This document shows, one piece after another, positions 33,879 to 42,604 of a stretch of 64,000 bases of DNA. The number at the start of each line of letters is the position of its first letter. Positions within the stretch are counted from its first letter, which is position 1. Location: the NCBI GenBank assembly GCA_902786855.1, contig CADAEH010000002.1, positions 1 through 64,000 of the forward strand, read 5' to 3'. The notes beneath the pieces are model-generated. The model saw nothing but the letters and a program-made list of their open reading frames with translations. It did not search any database and was not told the DNA's origin. The position numbers and the translations under genes were made by a program. The stretch is from an uncultured Eubacteriales bacterium. GTDB taxonomy: Bacteria > Bacillota > Clostridia > Peptostreptococcales > Anaerovoracaceae.

Positions 33879-34853
33879 CTACTCTGCAAGCTGCGTTTTG
33901 ATTACCTTGGTAAATTTCTTGAATAGCTTAAATCCCTTACCGGAAAACGGACTTTCAGGATGCCATTGCACACCGTACACAGGCAAGGTTTTGTGCTCAA
34001 AGCCTTCAATTGTACCGTCGGCCTTGTCCCACTGTGTTGCTCTGAGTCCTTTTCCAAGCTTATTAACAGCCTGATGATGTGCATGGTATACCGGGCCTGA
34101 ATATGTTCCTTTCTGCCATGCCCCGCTTCGGGTGGATATGCTCCTTCTGCCGATATGCCATCCGATATGCTGGTTCAGGGTACCTCCGAATGCCACGTTG
34201 ATCACCTGCGATCCCCTGCATATGCCAAGAACAGGTTTTCCTTCCTTTGCAAAGGCTTTTACAGCTGCTATCTGCACTTTGTCCAGTTTCTTGTTGATCC
34301 AGTAGTTGCGGCTGTCATTATTCTGACCGTAAAAGCTTGCATCTATGTCACCGCCTCCCGGTATAACGAGAGCATCATATTTTTTAGGATCGACCTTAGA
34401 GGCTTTTGTGGTCCTTGTGGTCTTGCATCCTGCCTTTTTTAGCTTTCTCACTATAGGAGTATTACGCACAGACGTATCTACAACAAGTACCTTAGGTGCT
34501 CTTTTTTTGGCTTTGATATTAACAGGTGAAGTGAATGCGCTGTACTGTCCGTCAGCCGTAAATGCCCGCACCTGATATGTATATTTTTTCTTGGCCTTAA
34601 GACCGGTGTTTCTATAAGTATTCTCAGTTGTTGAAGTAAGGAGTTTTCCGTTTCTCCATACTTCATAGCCAGCTGCACCCTCAACCTGTGTCCATGTCAT
34701 AATGGCTTTGTTGTTGTACTGTGATGATACGCTTAGCTCAGCCGGTGCTCCGACAGCAGGCGTTTCCCCTTCAGCAAAAACAGGGAACACTGCCGCCAGC
34801 TGTATTATAAGTATCATAGCCAATGTGACAACAAGCGATTTTCTTTTTTTCAT
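33879..34853 (-). CDS. Secreted FN3 plus class I glutamine amidotransferase-like (peptidase C26) protein
   Basis: This 324-residue protein has a signal peptide (about 1-27, ending VFAEG) and no obvious cell-wall anchor. A fibronectin type III domain (about 36-115) shows ATWTQVEGAAGYEVWRN-like features and YTYQVRAFTADG. A C26 domain follows (about 120-320) with VIPGGGDIDASFY, GICRGSQVINVAFGG (nucleophile Cys near 212) and YGVQWHPES (His and Glu near 296). This family hydrolyses gamma-glutamyl bonds, as in gamma-glutamyl-GABA hydrolase PuuD, but normally in the cytoplasm. Export suggests an extracellular gamma-glutamyl substrate such as peptide stems or glutamyl peptides. The gene follows the aldo-keto reductase by 33 bp and precedes the Nudix gene by 3 bp. 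Confidence 0.82.
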   Translation of the reverse strand: MKKRKSLVVTLAMILIIQLAAVFPVFAEGETPAVGAPAELSVSSQYNNKAIMTWTQVEGAAGYEVWRNGKLLTSTTENTYRNTGLKAKKKYTYQVRAFTADGQYSAFTSPVNIKAKKRAPKVLVVDTSVRNTPIVRKLKKAGCKTTRTTKASKVDPKKYDALVIPGGGDIDASFYGQNNDSRNYWINKKLDKVQIAAVKAFAKEGKPVLGICRGSQVINVAFGGTLNQHIGWHIGRRSISTRSGAWQKGTYSGPVYHAHHQAVNKLGKGLRATQWDKADGTIEGFEHKTLPVYGVQWHPESPFSGKGFKLFKKFTKVIKTQLAE

Positions 34854-34886
34854 AAATCCACCTCTTTCTGCCGAAAAAGCAGCCGG

Positions 34887-36038
34887 TCACTCAAATCTTT
34901 CTGCAACTTTCTTCAGCAGGTCTCTGATCTCAAGGTGCTGCGGACACACACTTTCACACATACCGCATTCTATGCAGTCGCTCGCTTTGCCGTGTCCTTC
35001 TGATGTAAGCATCTCATATGTCATCCACGGAAGGACTTCGTCGAACATGATCTTTCTGTTATAACTTGAGAACAGTGATGGTATACGGATCTCCATCGGA
35101 CAATGATTTTCCTCTATGCAATATCTGCACTGAGTACATGGTATCACGCCCTTAGCATTGAATATCCCGGCTACCTTTTCGACTGCTGCATACTCAAGAT
35201 CATTGAATGGGATAAACCCATTTTCTCCATCTGCACTGAACACATTAAGGTTGTCTTCCATCTGCTCAATATTGCTCATTCCTGAAAGGACTACTTCAAT
35301 GCCTTCGAATCCGGCTGCGAATCTCAGCGCGTATCCTGCATTGCTGCAGTCACTGCCGGTTTCGGAACGGAGTTCGTCAAACACTTTCTGCGCTTCTTCC
35401 GGCAGCTTGACCAGATTACCGCCCCTGACCGGCTCCATGATCAGAACCGGTTTGTTATGCTTGCGGCATACTTCATACACCTTTCGACTCTCTACCTCAA
35501 GGCTCTCATAGTCAATATAGTTGAACTGGATCTGCACGATCTCTATCTGAGGATATTCATTGAGGATCCTGTCGAGCATTTCCGCTTTGTCGTGGAAAGA
35601 AAGCCCTACATGGCGTACTTTGCCTTCTTTTTTAAGTTCGAAGGCAGTCTCATATGCACGGCATTCCTTGAAAAAACCGAAATTTTTCGAATTCTGGTTG
35701 TGCATCAGCAAAAAGTCAAAATACTCCACACCGCAGGTATCGAGTTGCTGCTGTATCAGCGGTCTGATGTCTTCTTCCGATTTGAAATACTCATCTGTCA
35801 GCTTATCTGTCAGAAGATACTCACTGCGCTCGTGACGGGAAGTCAGGCACTCTCTCACAGCGATCTCACTTTTTCCATCATGATAGCCGTGTGCAGTATC
35901 GAAATAATTGAAACCTCTATCGATAAAACGATCGACCATAGTGCACACGGTTTCGTTATCGATAGCACCATCCTTCATAGGAAGACGCATCATGCCGAAT
36001 CCAAGATGTCCTTTGATTTCTTTAAATGCTCTGCTCAT
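34887..36038 (-). CDS. Aldo-keto reductase with C-terminal 4Fe-4S ferredoxin-like domain
   Basis: This 383-residue oxidoreductase has an AKR barrel with catalytic residues Asp47, Tyr52, Lys79 and His113 (FDTAHGYHDGKSE, LTDKL, LLMHNQ). A C-terminal region carries two cysteine clusters, CTQCRYCIEENHC (about 305-320) and CIECGMCESVC (about 360-372), for two 4Fe-4S centres. This class is common in anaerobes, and the electron donor may be ferredoxin as well as NAD(P)H. The frame opens at 36062, but ATG 36038 has GGAGAAGG immediately upstream. It follows the GNAT gene by 20 bp. The substrate is unknown. Confidence 0.9.
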   Translation of the reverse strand: MSRAFKEIKGHLGFGMMRLPMKDGAIDNETVCTMVDRFIDRGFNYFDTAHGYHDGKSEIAVRECLTSRHERSEYLLTDKLTDEYFKSEEDIRPLIQQQLDTCGVEYFDFLLMHNQNSKNFGFFKECRAYETAFELKKEGKVRHVGLSFHDKAEMLDRILNEYPQIEIVQIQFNYIDYESLEVESRKVYEVCRKHNKPVLIMEPVRGGNLVKLPEEAQKVFDELRSETGSDCSNAGYALRFAAGFEGIEVVLSGMSNIEQMEDNLNVFSADGENGFIPFNDLEYAAVEKVAGIFNAKGVIPCTQCRYCIEENHCPMEIRIPSLFSSYNRKIMFDEVLPWMTYEMLTSEGHGKASDCIECGMCESVCPQHLEIRDLLKKVAERFE

Positions 36039-36058
36039 ATTTCCTTCTCCCTGAACGA

Positions 36059-36574
36059 TCAATCGTTAAGAATTATTTCCATCTCGTGCCAGATCTCTCC
36101 TCCCCACGCTGAACCTGACATTCCAAGATCAGTATATCCGAATTTCCTGTACATTTCCACAAGATGCGGCAGACATGTCAGTATGAGCTTTTTCCTGCCT
36201 TTTATCTGTTCTCTCCGGCAATACTTTTTCATGATCTCTCTTCCGAGTCCCTGCCTCTGATACTCCGGCAGGACATCAAGACCCAGCAGCATCACATTTG
36301 ATCCATTATGATCATGCAGACTTTTGTCGGTAAAGAATTCATCTCTGAATCTCACCTCGTTTGTTGCTATTCCATAGAGAAACCCTGCAATTGCACCCGT
36401 CTGTCTGTCAACTGCGACCAGGAAACAGTCCGGTGCTATTTTGGCCTGCGCTTTCACATCATCCGGAAAAACAGCTTCGTTCGGAGGAAAAACTATCTGC
36501 TCTATCTCAGCGGCACGATCATGTTCTTCCGGCTTTATATCTCTGAATTCAAACCTTTTCTCTAAATCGGTCAT
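36059..36574 (-). CDS. GNAT-family N-acetyltransferase
   Basis: This 171-residue protein has the acetyl-CoA fold. MLLGLDVLPEYQRQGLGREIMKKYC (the 25-residue stretch near 94-118) holds the RxxGxG/A acetyl-CoA loop, preceded by a beta-strand with AIAGFLYG and followed by LVEMYRKFGYTDLG. The substrate could be an amine or a protein N-terminus and cannot be read from sequence. It probably shares a transcript with the downstream aldo-keto reductase. Its promoter region is shared with the divergent SOS-boxed gene, so LexA might influence it too. Confidence 0.85.
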   Translation of the reverse strand: MTDLEKRFEFRDIKPEEHDRAAEIEQIVFPPNEAVFPDDVKAQAKIAPDCFLVAVDRQTGAIAGFLYGIATNEVRFRDEFFTDKSLHDHNGSNVMLLGLDVLPEYQRQGLGREIMKKYCRREQIKGRKKLILTCLPHLVEMYRKFGYTDLGMSGSAWGGEIWHEMEIILND

Positions 36575-36617
36575 AGGATCCTGTTCTTTCTGTTCTTTAT
36601 GAAAAACTCATCTGATA

Positions 36618-36647
36618 TTGAAATAAGAACATTTGTTCTGCTATAAT
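36618..36647 (+). promoter_or_regulatory. Promoter with LexA/DinR SOS box
   Basis: TTGAAA (36618-36623), an 18-nt spacer and TATAAT (36642-36647). A perfect GAAC-ATTT-GTTC palindrome (36627-36638) sits in the spacer. This is the Gram-positive LexA box form (consensus CGAACRNRYGTTYC). LexA bound here would block polymerase. Confidence 0.75.
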
Positions 36648-36681
36648 TATCCTGCCGGGATAGAAAGGCAGCAACAACCTG

Positions 36682-36936
36682 ATGAGGCAGCCAGTTGACG
36701 TGCTTGCAATTTTTGATATAGGTGCGATGTCGCCCCGTCCTATCCGTTTCAAAGTGCTTGAGCGAGGTATCAAGACCACTGTTCGTGTGACTGATATACG
36801 CAGGATAGAATGGCTTGGTGCAGGCGGTGTTACGCGTATAGAGTATGATTGCGTCACTGTCAACAATGGCCGGCAACTGAACTACAAGCTTCTGTATTTC
36901 TACAATGAATGCAAGTGGGAACTCGAAGTCAGCTGA
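36682..36936 (+). CDS. Small conserved hypothetical protein, probably SOS-regulated
   Basis: This 84-residue protein is predicted to be mostly beta. It has PRPIRFKVLERG near 18-29, a VTRIEYDCVTVNNGRQLNYKL core and a CKWEL end. I recall small Firmicute proteins with the same pattern (RPIRFR..., I.Y.C......YEL+Y....CKWYL) encoded beside DNA polymerase IV genes, but no dinB is present here. It is the only plus-strand gene in this stretch and has its own promoter with an SOS box. The nearest RBS-like sequence (AAAGG) is about 13 nt upstream, which is long. The function is unknown; DNA damage response is inferred from the promoter. Confidence 0.7.
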   Translation: MRQPVDVLAIFDIGAMSPRPIRFKVLERGIKTTVRVTDIRRIEWLGAGGVTRIEYDCVTVNNGRQLNYKLLYFYNECKWELEVS

Positions 36937-36972
36937 TGAAACGACAGAACTTCTGCATCCGATATCTGCAGA

Positions 36973-39900
36973 TCACAGGTCAAATATACTGATCTGCGCT
37001 GAGTCAGGCAGACCTTTGAACAGCCCATGCCTTTTAAGGTCATCAATATTGGTTGCTGACAGCCTTGTCCTGGACCTGACATCATCAATTGTAGAAAAGT
37101 CCTGCTCTTTGTAAGCGGACACCAATGATTCTGCAGCAGTATCCCCTATACCGCTGATCGCATTAAAAGGAAGCATTACTTTTCCATCAACAACAGAGAA
37201 CCTGCACGCTTTTGCGGTACCCAGCACCGGCTCTGTAAATTCGTATCCCCTTGACAACATCTCATATATTACCTCGTATACGGTGAGATGTTCTTTTTGC
37301 TTAGCAGTGGCAGTGTTGCCCAGCTTCTCTATTTCATCCATCCTGCGTTCTATCTCAGGTATTCCGCGCCATATGGATTCAGCATCGAAATTATCAACCT
37401 TCGAGGAGAACCATGCCGCATAGAAAGCCTCCGGATAGTTCACCTTGAACCATGCCATCCTTATAGACATCATTACATACGCAGCAGCATGTGCACGCGG
37501 GAACATGTACTTGAGTGTCTCGCATGACCATATATACCAGTCAGGCACGCCATGCTCTTTCATCATGTCAAGCTGTTCCTGGCTCAGGACCCTGTTTTTA
37601 CGAACTATCTCCATTATCTTGAAAGCATCGCCATTAGGAAGGCCTTTGCTTATCAGGAAATTCATGATATCGTCACGGCACGAAATAACTTCATCGATCG
37701 TTGCTGTTCCATTCCTGAGAAGATCCTGAGCGTTGTTGGTCCATACATCAGTACCATGTGAGAACCCGGACATCTTGATCAGAGCTGAAACAGTCGTTGG
37801 ATGTATGTCATCGAGCATTCCACGGGTAAAATTCGTGCCAAACTCCGGGATAGCATAGGTGCCGTGTGTGAATCGGTAGTCCGGATTCTTTATGTTAAGA
37901 GCGTCAAGTGATGTGAAAATACTCAGAGTTTCTCTGTCATCAAGCGGTATGTTCATGGGATCAACACCTGTCATGACTTGCAGATGTCTTATAAGCTGCG
38001 GCACATCGTGTCCAAGTATATCCAGCTTGAGCAGATTTTCATCAATTTTGTGATAATCAAAATGTGTCGTGATCACATCCGTATCACGCTTGTTGGCAGG
38101 TTTCTGGACCGGACAGAACTCATAGATCTCATGGTCGTCAGGCACTACTATGATACCGCCCGGATGCTGGCCGGTCGTACGTTTTACCCCTGTACAGCCC
38201 TTTACCAGATAATCGATATCATACTTGCTGGCATGGATATTATTATCCTCGACGTAATGTTTGACATAGCCGAAAGCTGTTTTGTCAGCTATCGTAGCGA
38301 CCGTTCCGGCCTTAAATACATTTTTCTCTCCGAAGATCTCACCGACATATCTGTGCGCTACCGGTTGATACTCTCCGGCAAAGTTAAGGTCTATATCAGG
38401 TTCCTTATCACCCTTGAATCCCAGGAAGGTTGCAAATGGAATATTGAGGCCTTCTTTTTTCATCCGTGCGCCGCATTCAGGACAGACCTTATCAGGCATA
38501 TCGTAACCTGTATCATATTTGTCAGGTTCATCTGACCACTGAAAGTGTTTGCATTCAGGGCAGACGTAATGAGGCGCGAGTGGATTGACCTCCGTGATAC
38601 CTGCCATCGTTGCGGCAAATGAAGATCCTACAGAACCTCTCGACCCTACAAGATATCCGTCTGAATTCGACTTGCTTACCAGCATCTGAGCAGCAATATA
38701 CATGACAGCATATCCATTGCCTATGATCGAACTGAGCTCGGTCTCGAGTCTCTCTTCTATCTCAGGCGGCAGTGGATCACCGTATATTGATCTCGCTTTG
38801 GCATAGCAGCTTTCCCTCAGCTGATCTTCTGCGCCGGCTATCTTAGGCGGGAATTTGCCCTTTGGTACAGGTAGGACCTCTTCTACCATATCTGCGATCT
38901 TGTTGGTATTGGTAACAACGATCTCCTCGGCACGATCTCCCAGATACTCAAATTCTTTCATCATTTCATCTGTTGTACGCAGATAAAGTGAATCCGACGG
39001 AGTATCCCGGAAGCCTATGCCGGCCATGATGATATTGCGGTAAATCGAGGCTTCTCTTGTCGGATAATGAGCATCTGTAGTAGCGACCGTGAGTTTACCC
39101 AGTCTGTCGGCTACCTGTATTATCTTTTTGTTGAAGGCAATGAGATCGTCTGCACTTCTCACACGGCCTTCTTCGATCATGAATTGGTTGTTGCCAAGCG
39201 GCTGTATCTCAAGGTAATCATAGAAAGAAGCGATGCTGTCAAGTTCTTCGTCTGAGGCACCCCTCTCTACAGCCTGGTATACCTCACCTGCTTCACATGC
39301 ACTTCCGATGATCAGACCCTCTCTGTGTGCCTGCAGCACTGAGCGAGGAAGTCTCGGGCGTTTATAGAAATAGTCTATATGTGAAAGGCTTACCAGCTTG
39401 TATATGTTCTTAAGTCCTGTCTGGTTTTTTGCAAGAAGTATGATGTGATAAGTCCTGTTTTTTCTTATATCTATAGTGCCGTCTTCGAGCATGGCGTTTT
39501 CATCAGGATACAGATATCCCTCGACACCGTATATGATCTTGATGTTTTTACCTGCCTTGGCAAGTTTTCCGGCAGTTTTTGCTGCATCAGGAAAGCCTTG
39601 CACAACTCCGTGGTCTGTTATTGCTACCGCGGGTTGTCCCCATAAAGCTGCGGTCTTCACGATGTCTTCCACTTCATTGAATCCATCGTTATCGCTCATC
39701 TTGGAGTGGCAATGGAGTTCTACACGTCTTCCGCCCGGATATGTGTCCTGCTTCACATGCTTTTCAACTTTTTTAAGTGCACTCAGCATCATGATATTCT
39801 CATGCTCATAAGTATCGTATTCAACACTTCCTTTTGCTCTGATCATATCTCCTTCGCTGAGGTTCTCAGATATCTCAGTCATCTTTTCTGAGGAGATGAA

Positions 39901-40470
39901 TGCTTTAAGGCAGAAGGTCCGGACCTTGTCCGCGACCAGAATGCTTACTAGTATCTTGCCTGATCTTATTGGCTGAGATTCTGTTTTAAATACTTCTCCT
40001 TCCAGACAGACCTTATCCTTGCTTCCGACATATCCCTCCAGATCTTTATAATCTAACGGATCATCACTGAAATCTTTCCCCATAAGAATAAGCTCTCCAA
40101 GGCTATTCTCATGTGCTGGTTCTTCTTTTCCTCCGCGTCTTTTGTAAGTGGAATTACCATTTCCGTTTCCGCCTCTGTATCCGTTTGAACTATTGTCTTC
40201 ATTTCTGTCCGACGTCTGGATCTTGATGCCTGTATACATGTAGTTGATCATGATCCTGGAGACTGAGCCTATCCTTGCTCTGATCCGTTCTTTCATGACC
40301 CTTTCCACGCTTCTTGGCATCACAAAATTGAGCTTGGTGTCTATATTAAGCACCAGGCCCTGTCTGTCAACTGAGATACCAGTTATTTCTATATCAAGAT
40401 TTTTCGCATCTCTGCCTGTAGCTTCTGTCAGCTCTTCGGCAGTCAATATATCAGATGGTATCTTTATCAT
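36973..40470 (-). CDS. polC: DNA polymerase III PolC-type alpha subunit lacking the DEDDh exonuclease domain
   Basis: This 1,165-residue replicative polymerase compares with about 1,440 in Bacillus. Order: short N-terminal domain (1-90), Gly/Asn-rich linker (91-115), OB-fold (about 145-235), PHP domain (about 246-480), then PolC fingers/palm with VGSRGSVGSS (608-617), Zn module (C637, C640, C663, C666), PDIDLNF (Asp692, Asp694) and LDILGHD (Asp817), and a QISIFDL clamp-binding tail. In Bacillus a proofreading exonuclease of about 190 residues (FDVETTG onwards) interrupts PHP between GMEANL and YHATLL. Here only about 25 residues join GVEGYL to YHIILL. All nine PHP ligands look present: H253, H255, D260 or D262, H287, E317, H342, C392, D466, H468. 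Start overlaps the ispG stop by 1 bp. Confidence 0.95.
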   Translation of the reverse strand: MIKIPSDILTAEELTEATGRDAKNLDIEITGISVDRQGLVLNIDTKLNFVMPRSVERVMKERIRARIGSVSRIMINYMYTGIKIQTSDRNEDNSSNGYRGGNGNGNSTYKRRGGKEEPAHENSLGELILMGKDFSDDPLDYKDLEGYVGSKDKVCLEGEVFKTESQPIRSGKILVSILVADKVRTFCLKAFISSEKMTEISENLSEGDMIRAKGSVEYDTYEHENIMMLSALKKVEKHVKQDTYPGGRRVELHCHSKMSDNDGFNEVEDIVKTAALWGQPAVAITDHGVVQGFPDAAKTAGKLAKAGKNIKIIYGVEGYLYPDENAMLEDGTIDIRKNRTYHIILLAKNQTGLKNIYKLVSLSHIDYFYKRPRLPRSVLQAHREGLIIGSACEAGEVYQAVERGASDEELDSIASFYDYLEIQPLGNNQFMIEEGRVRSADDLIAFNKKIIQVADRLGKLTVATTDAHYPTREASIYRNIIMAGIGFRDTPSDSLYLRTTDEMMKEFEYLGDRAEEIVVTNTNKIADMVEEVLPVPKGKFPPKIAGAEDQLRESCYAKARSIYGDPLPPEIEERLETELSSIIGNGYAVMYIAAQMLVSKSNSDGYLVGSRGSVGSSFAATMAGITEVNPLAPHYVCPECKHFQWSDEPDKYDTGYDMPDKVCPECGARMKKEGLNIPFATFLGFKGDKEPDIDLNFAGEYQPVAHRYVGEIFGEKNVFKAGTVATIADKTAFGYVKHYVEDNNIHASKYDIDYLVKGCTGVKRTTGQHPGGIIVVPDDHEIYEFCPVQKPANKRDTDVITTHFDYHKIDENLLKLDILGHDVPQLIRHLQVMTGVDPMNIPLDDRETLSIFTSLDALNIKNPDYRFTHGTYAIPEFGTNFTRGMLDDIHPTTVSALIKMSGFSHGTDVWTNNAQDLLRNGTATIDEVISCRDDIMNFLISKGLPNGDAFKIMEIVRKNRVLSQEQLDMMKEHGVPDWYIWSCETLKYMFPRAHAAAYVMMSIRMAWFKVNYPEAFYAAWFSSKVDNFDAESIWRGIPEIERRMDEIEKLGNTATAKQKEHLTVYEVIYEMLSRGYEFTEPVLGTAKACRFSVVDGKVMLPFNAISGIGDTAAESLVSAYKEQDFSTIDDVRSRTRLSATNIDDLKRHGLFKGLPDSAQISIFDL

Positions 40471-41534
40471 CAGTATTCCTGTTCTATGATCTCGATCAGT
40501 CTGTCGATCAATCTGTCTTCTGTCGTCTTCTCAATTATCTCGCCATGTGAGAAAACAAGTCCTTCGCCTTTTCCGCCTGCGATTCCGTAATCTGCTTCTC
40601 TGCTTTCTCCCGGTCCGTTTACAGCACAGCCCATAACTGCGACCTTAAGCGGCCTCATTCCGGCCAGGCTTCTCTTCTGCGCAACTGCTTCAAGCCTTCT
40701 CTCAGCTTCGTTAGCCAGTCCAATGAGGTCTATTTCTGTTCTTCCGCATGTCGGACATGAAACGATCTCTATCGCCTTTTGCCGCATACCGACAGTCTCC
40801 AGTATCCTTTTTGCAAAAAGCACTTCCCTGACAGGATCATCGGTCAATGACACTCTCATCGTATCACCAATTCCCGCGAGAAGAAGCGCTCCGATACCAA
40901 CGGCAGATTTGAGCTCACCGTTTCTCGGAGTACCTGACTCTGTAATGCCTATATGCATAGGGCAGTCCGTCAGTTCTCTGAGTTTCATATGCGCTTCATA
41001 ATTCATCTTAACATTGGATGACTTGATCGATACGACAAGCTGATCGTAATCCATGTCCTGGATTATTCTGAGCATATTTGCTCCGCTCACTGCAAGCGCT
41101 TCAGCGGTAACTCCGCCGTACTTTTCTATAAGATCTTTTTCAAGAGATCCGGAATTCACACCGACTCTTATAGGAATATTCCTGGATCTTGCGGCCTCTA
41201 CAACTGCTTTTACCCTGTCAAGGCTCCCGATGTTGCCCGGATTGATCCTGATCTTATCTGCACCGTTTTCGATGGCAGCTATCGCCAGCCTGTAATCAAA
41301 ATGGATATCCGCTACCAGCGGAACTTTTACGCGTTTTCTCGCACGACCGAAAGACTCTGCAGCTGTCATATCAGGCACTGCACACCTGACTATCTCACAA
41401 CCTGCATCAGCAAGTTCATCTATCTGTCTTACAAGCCTGTCTGTATCTCTTGTGTCGACATTAGTCATTGACTGTATTGAAACCGGCGCTCCTCCTCCGA
41501 TGAGGACTCCGCCGCAGTTAACCTGTCTGGTCAT
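40470..41534 (-). CDS. ispG: 4-hydroxy-3-methylbut-2-en-1-yl diphosphate synthase
   Basis: This 354-residue Fe-S enzyme of the MEP isoprenoid pathway converts MEcPP to HMBPP. The TIM-barrel part shows PVSIQSMTN, VADIHFDYRLA and IRINPGNIG. The C-terminal part has the cluster ligands in SCPTCGRTEID and MGCAVNGPGE. It sits between rseP (50 bp upstream, with a stem-loop at 41550-41586) and polC (1-bp overlap), as in many Clostridia. Together with dxr and uppS it shows that isoprenoids for the undecaprenyl carrier come from the MEP route. Confidence 0.96.
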   Translation of the reverse strand: MTRQVNCGGVLIGGGAPVSIQSMTNVDTRDTDRLVRQIDELADAGCEIVRCAVPDMTAAESFGRARKRVKVPLVADIHFDYRLAIAAIENGADKIRINPGNIGSLDRVKAVVEAARSRNIPIRVGVNSGSLEKDLIEKYGGVTAEALAVSGANMLRIIQDMDYDQLVVSIKSSNVKMNYEAHMKLRELTDCPMHIGITESGTPRNGELKSAVGIGALLLAGIGDTMRVSLTDDPVREVLFAKRILETVGMRQKAIEIVSCPTCGRTEIDLIGLANEAERRLEAVAQKRSLAGMRPLKVAVMGCAVNGPGESREADYGIAGGKGEGLVFSHGEIIEKTTEDRLIDRLIEIIEQEY

Positions 41535-41584
41535 AAATCAGCTCCTCCGAATGTGCCGTGATGAAACCGTTTCCGATCGGCACA

Positions 41585-42592
41585 TTAATTAAAAATGTTC
41601 ATAATGTCATTATATGTTACCAGAACGAAGAGTGCGATCAACAGTGCCATCCCTACAACTGTCGCCTTATACTCCATATCATCATTGATGCGTCCGCCGC
41701 TGATCACTTTGAGCAGGATAAAGAAGATCTTGCCTCCGTCAAGTCCGGGTATCGGTATTATGTTGAAAAAAGCGAGGTTAAGACTTACAAGTGCGAGCAG
41801 CATCAGATATGACTCTATACCATATGATGATGCCTGACCGACTACTCTGACAAGACCGACAGGCCCGGCAACATCATCCTTGTGGACACCTTTTCTGATC
41901 ATTCCCTGGAACGCCTGCAGCATCATTTTATTCATCTGCCAGGTCATAGCTATTCCGCCGGTGATACAGGCAATCGGATTTCGTGTGGTTCCGGCTACGA
42001 TCCCTACCATATATCTCTGGGTCTCTTCATCATATTCAGGAACCAGGAAGGCCTCATATGTCTTTCCTTCTCTCCTGTAGACGATCTCCATTTTATCGCC
42101 CTCATGATACCCGTCTATCGTAGTGATGACATCATCCCAGCCTCTTATAGCAGTACCGTCTATCTCGATTATCTTGTCCCCTGCCTGTAATCCTGCTGCT
42201 TCTGCCGGTGATCCGGGAGTTATCGAACCGAGTGTATTTGAAGGCAGTCCGGAAATAGCGTATGCAAGAGTGATAGCGAGTATTGCAATGATTATATTCA
42301 TCGTGACACCAGCCAGAAGTATCGCGATCTTCTGAAGAGGAGTCTTGCTGCTGTATGAACGGGGATCGTCTACTGCTGTCTCTTCTCCTTCAAGTGCGCA
42401 ATATCCGCCGAGAGGCAGAAGTCTGACAGAGTACTGGGTCTCGCCCTTTTGCCTTTTGAACAGGAGCGGTCCCATACCGACAGAGAATTCATTGACCTTG
42501 ACACCGCACAATTTTGCAACAATAAGGTGACCCCACTCATGAGGGATCACTAATACAAGCAGCATTACCACAAACAAAATAGCTGTCTTCAA
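41585..42592 (-). CDS. rseP: Site-2 intramembrane zinc metalloprotease RseP
   Basis: This 335-residue membrane protease cleaves transmembrane regulators such as anti-sigma factors. The first helix holds HEWGH (His18, Glu19, His22) and the later helix NIIPIPGLDGGK supplies the third zinc ligand. A PDZ domain (about 118-200, GSPAEAAGLQAGDKIIEIDG) lies between helices. It belongs to the conserved uppS-cdsA-dxr-rseP-ispG-polC order, but a GH3 gene is inserted before it (12 bp gap). The substrate is not evident in the window. Confidence 0.94.
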   Translation of the reverse strand: MKTAILFVVMLLVLVIPHEWGHLIVAKLCGVKVNEFSVGMGPLLFKRQKGETQYSVRLLPLGGYCALEGEETAVDDPRSYSSKTPLQKIAILLAGVTMNIIIAILAITLAYAISGLPSNTLGSITPGSPAEAAGLQAGDKIIEIDGTAIRGWDDVITTIDGYHEGDKMEIVYRREGKTYEAFLVPEYDEETQRYMVGIVAGTTRNPIACITGGIAMTWQMNKMMLQAFQGMIRKGVHKDDVAGPVGLVRVVGQASSYGIESYLMLLALVSLNLAFFNIIPIPGLDGGKIFFILLKVISGGRINDDMEYKATVVGMALLIALFVLVTYNDIMNIFN

Positions 42593-42604
42593 TTCTTATC
42601 TCCT

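Noticed and set aside
36571-36876. 101-codon minus-strand frame upstream of the GNAT gene
   Set aside because: It overlaps the plus-strand SOS promoter and small gene and lacks an RBS; the plus-strand signals are much stronger.
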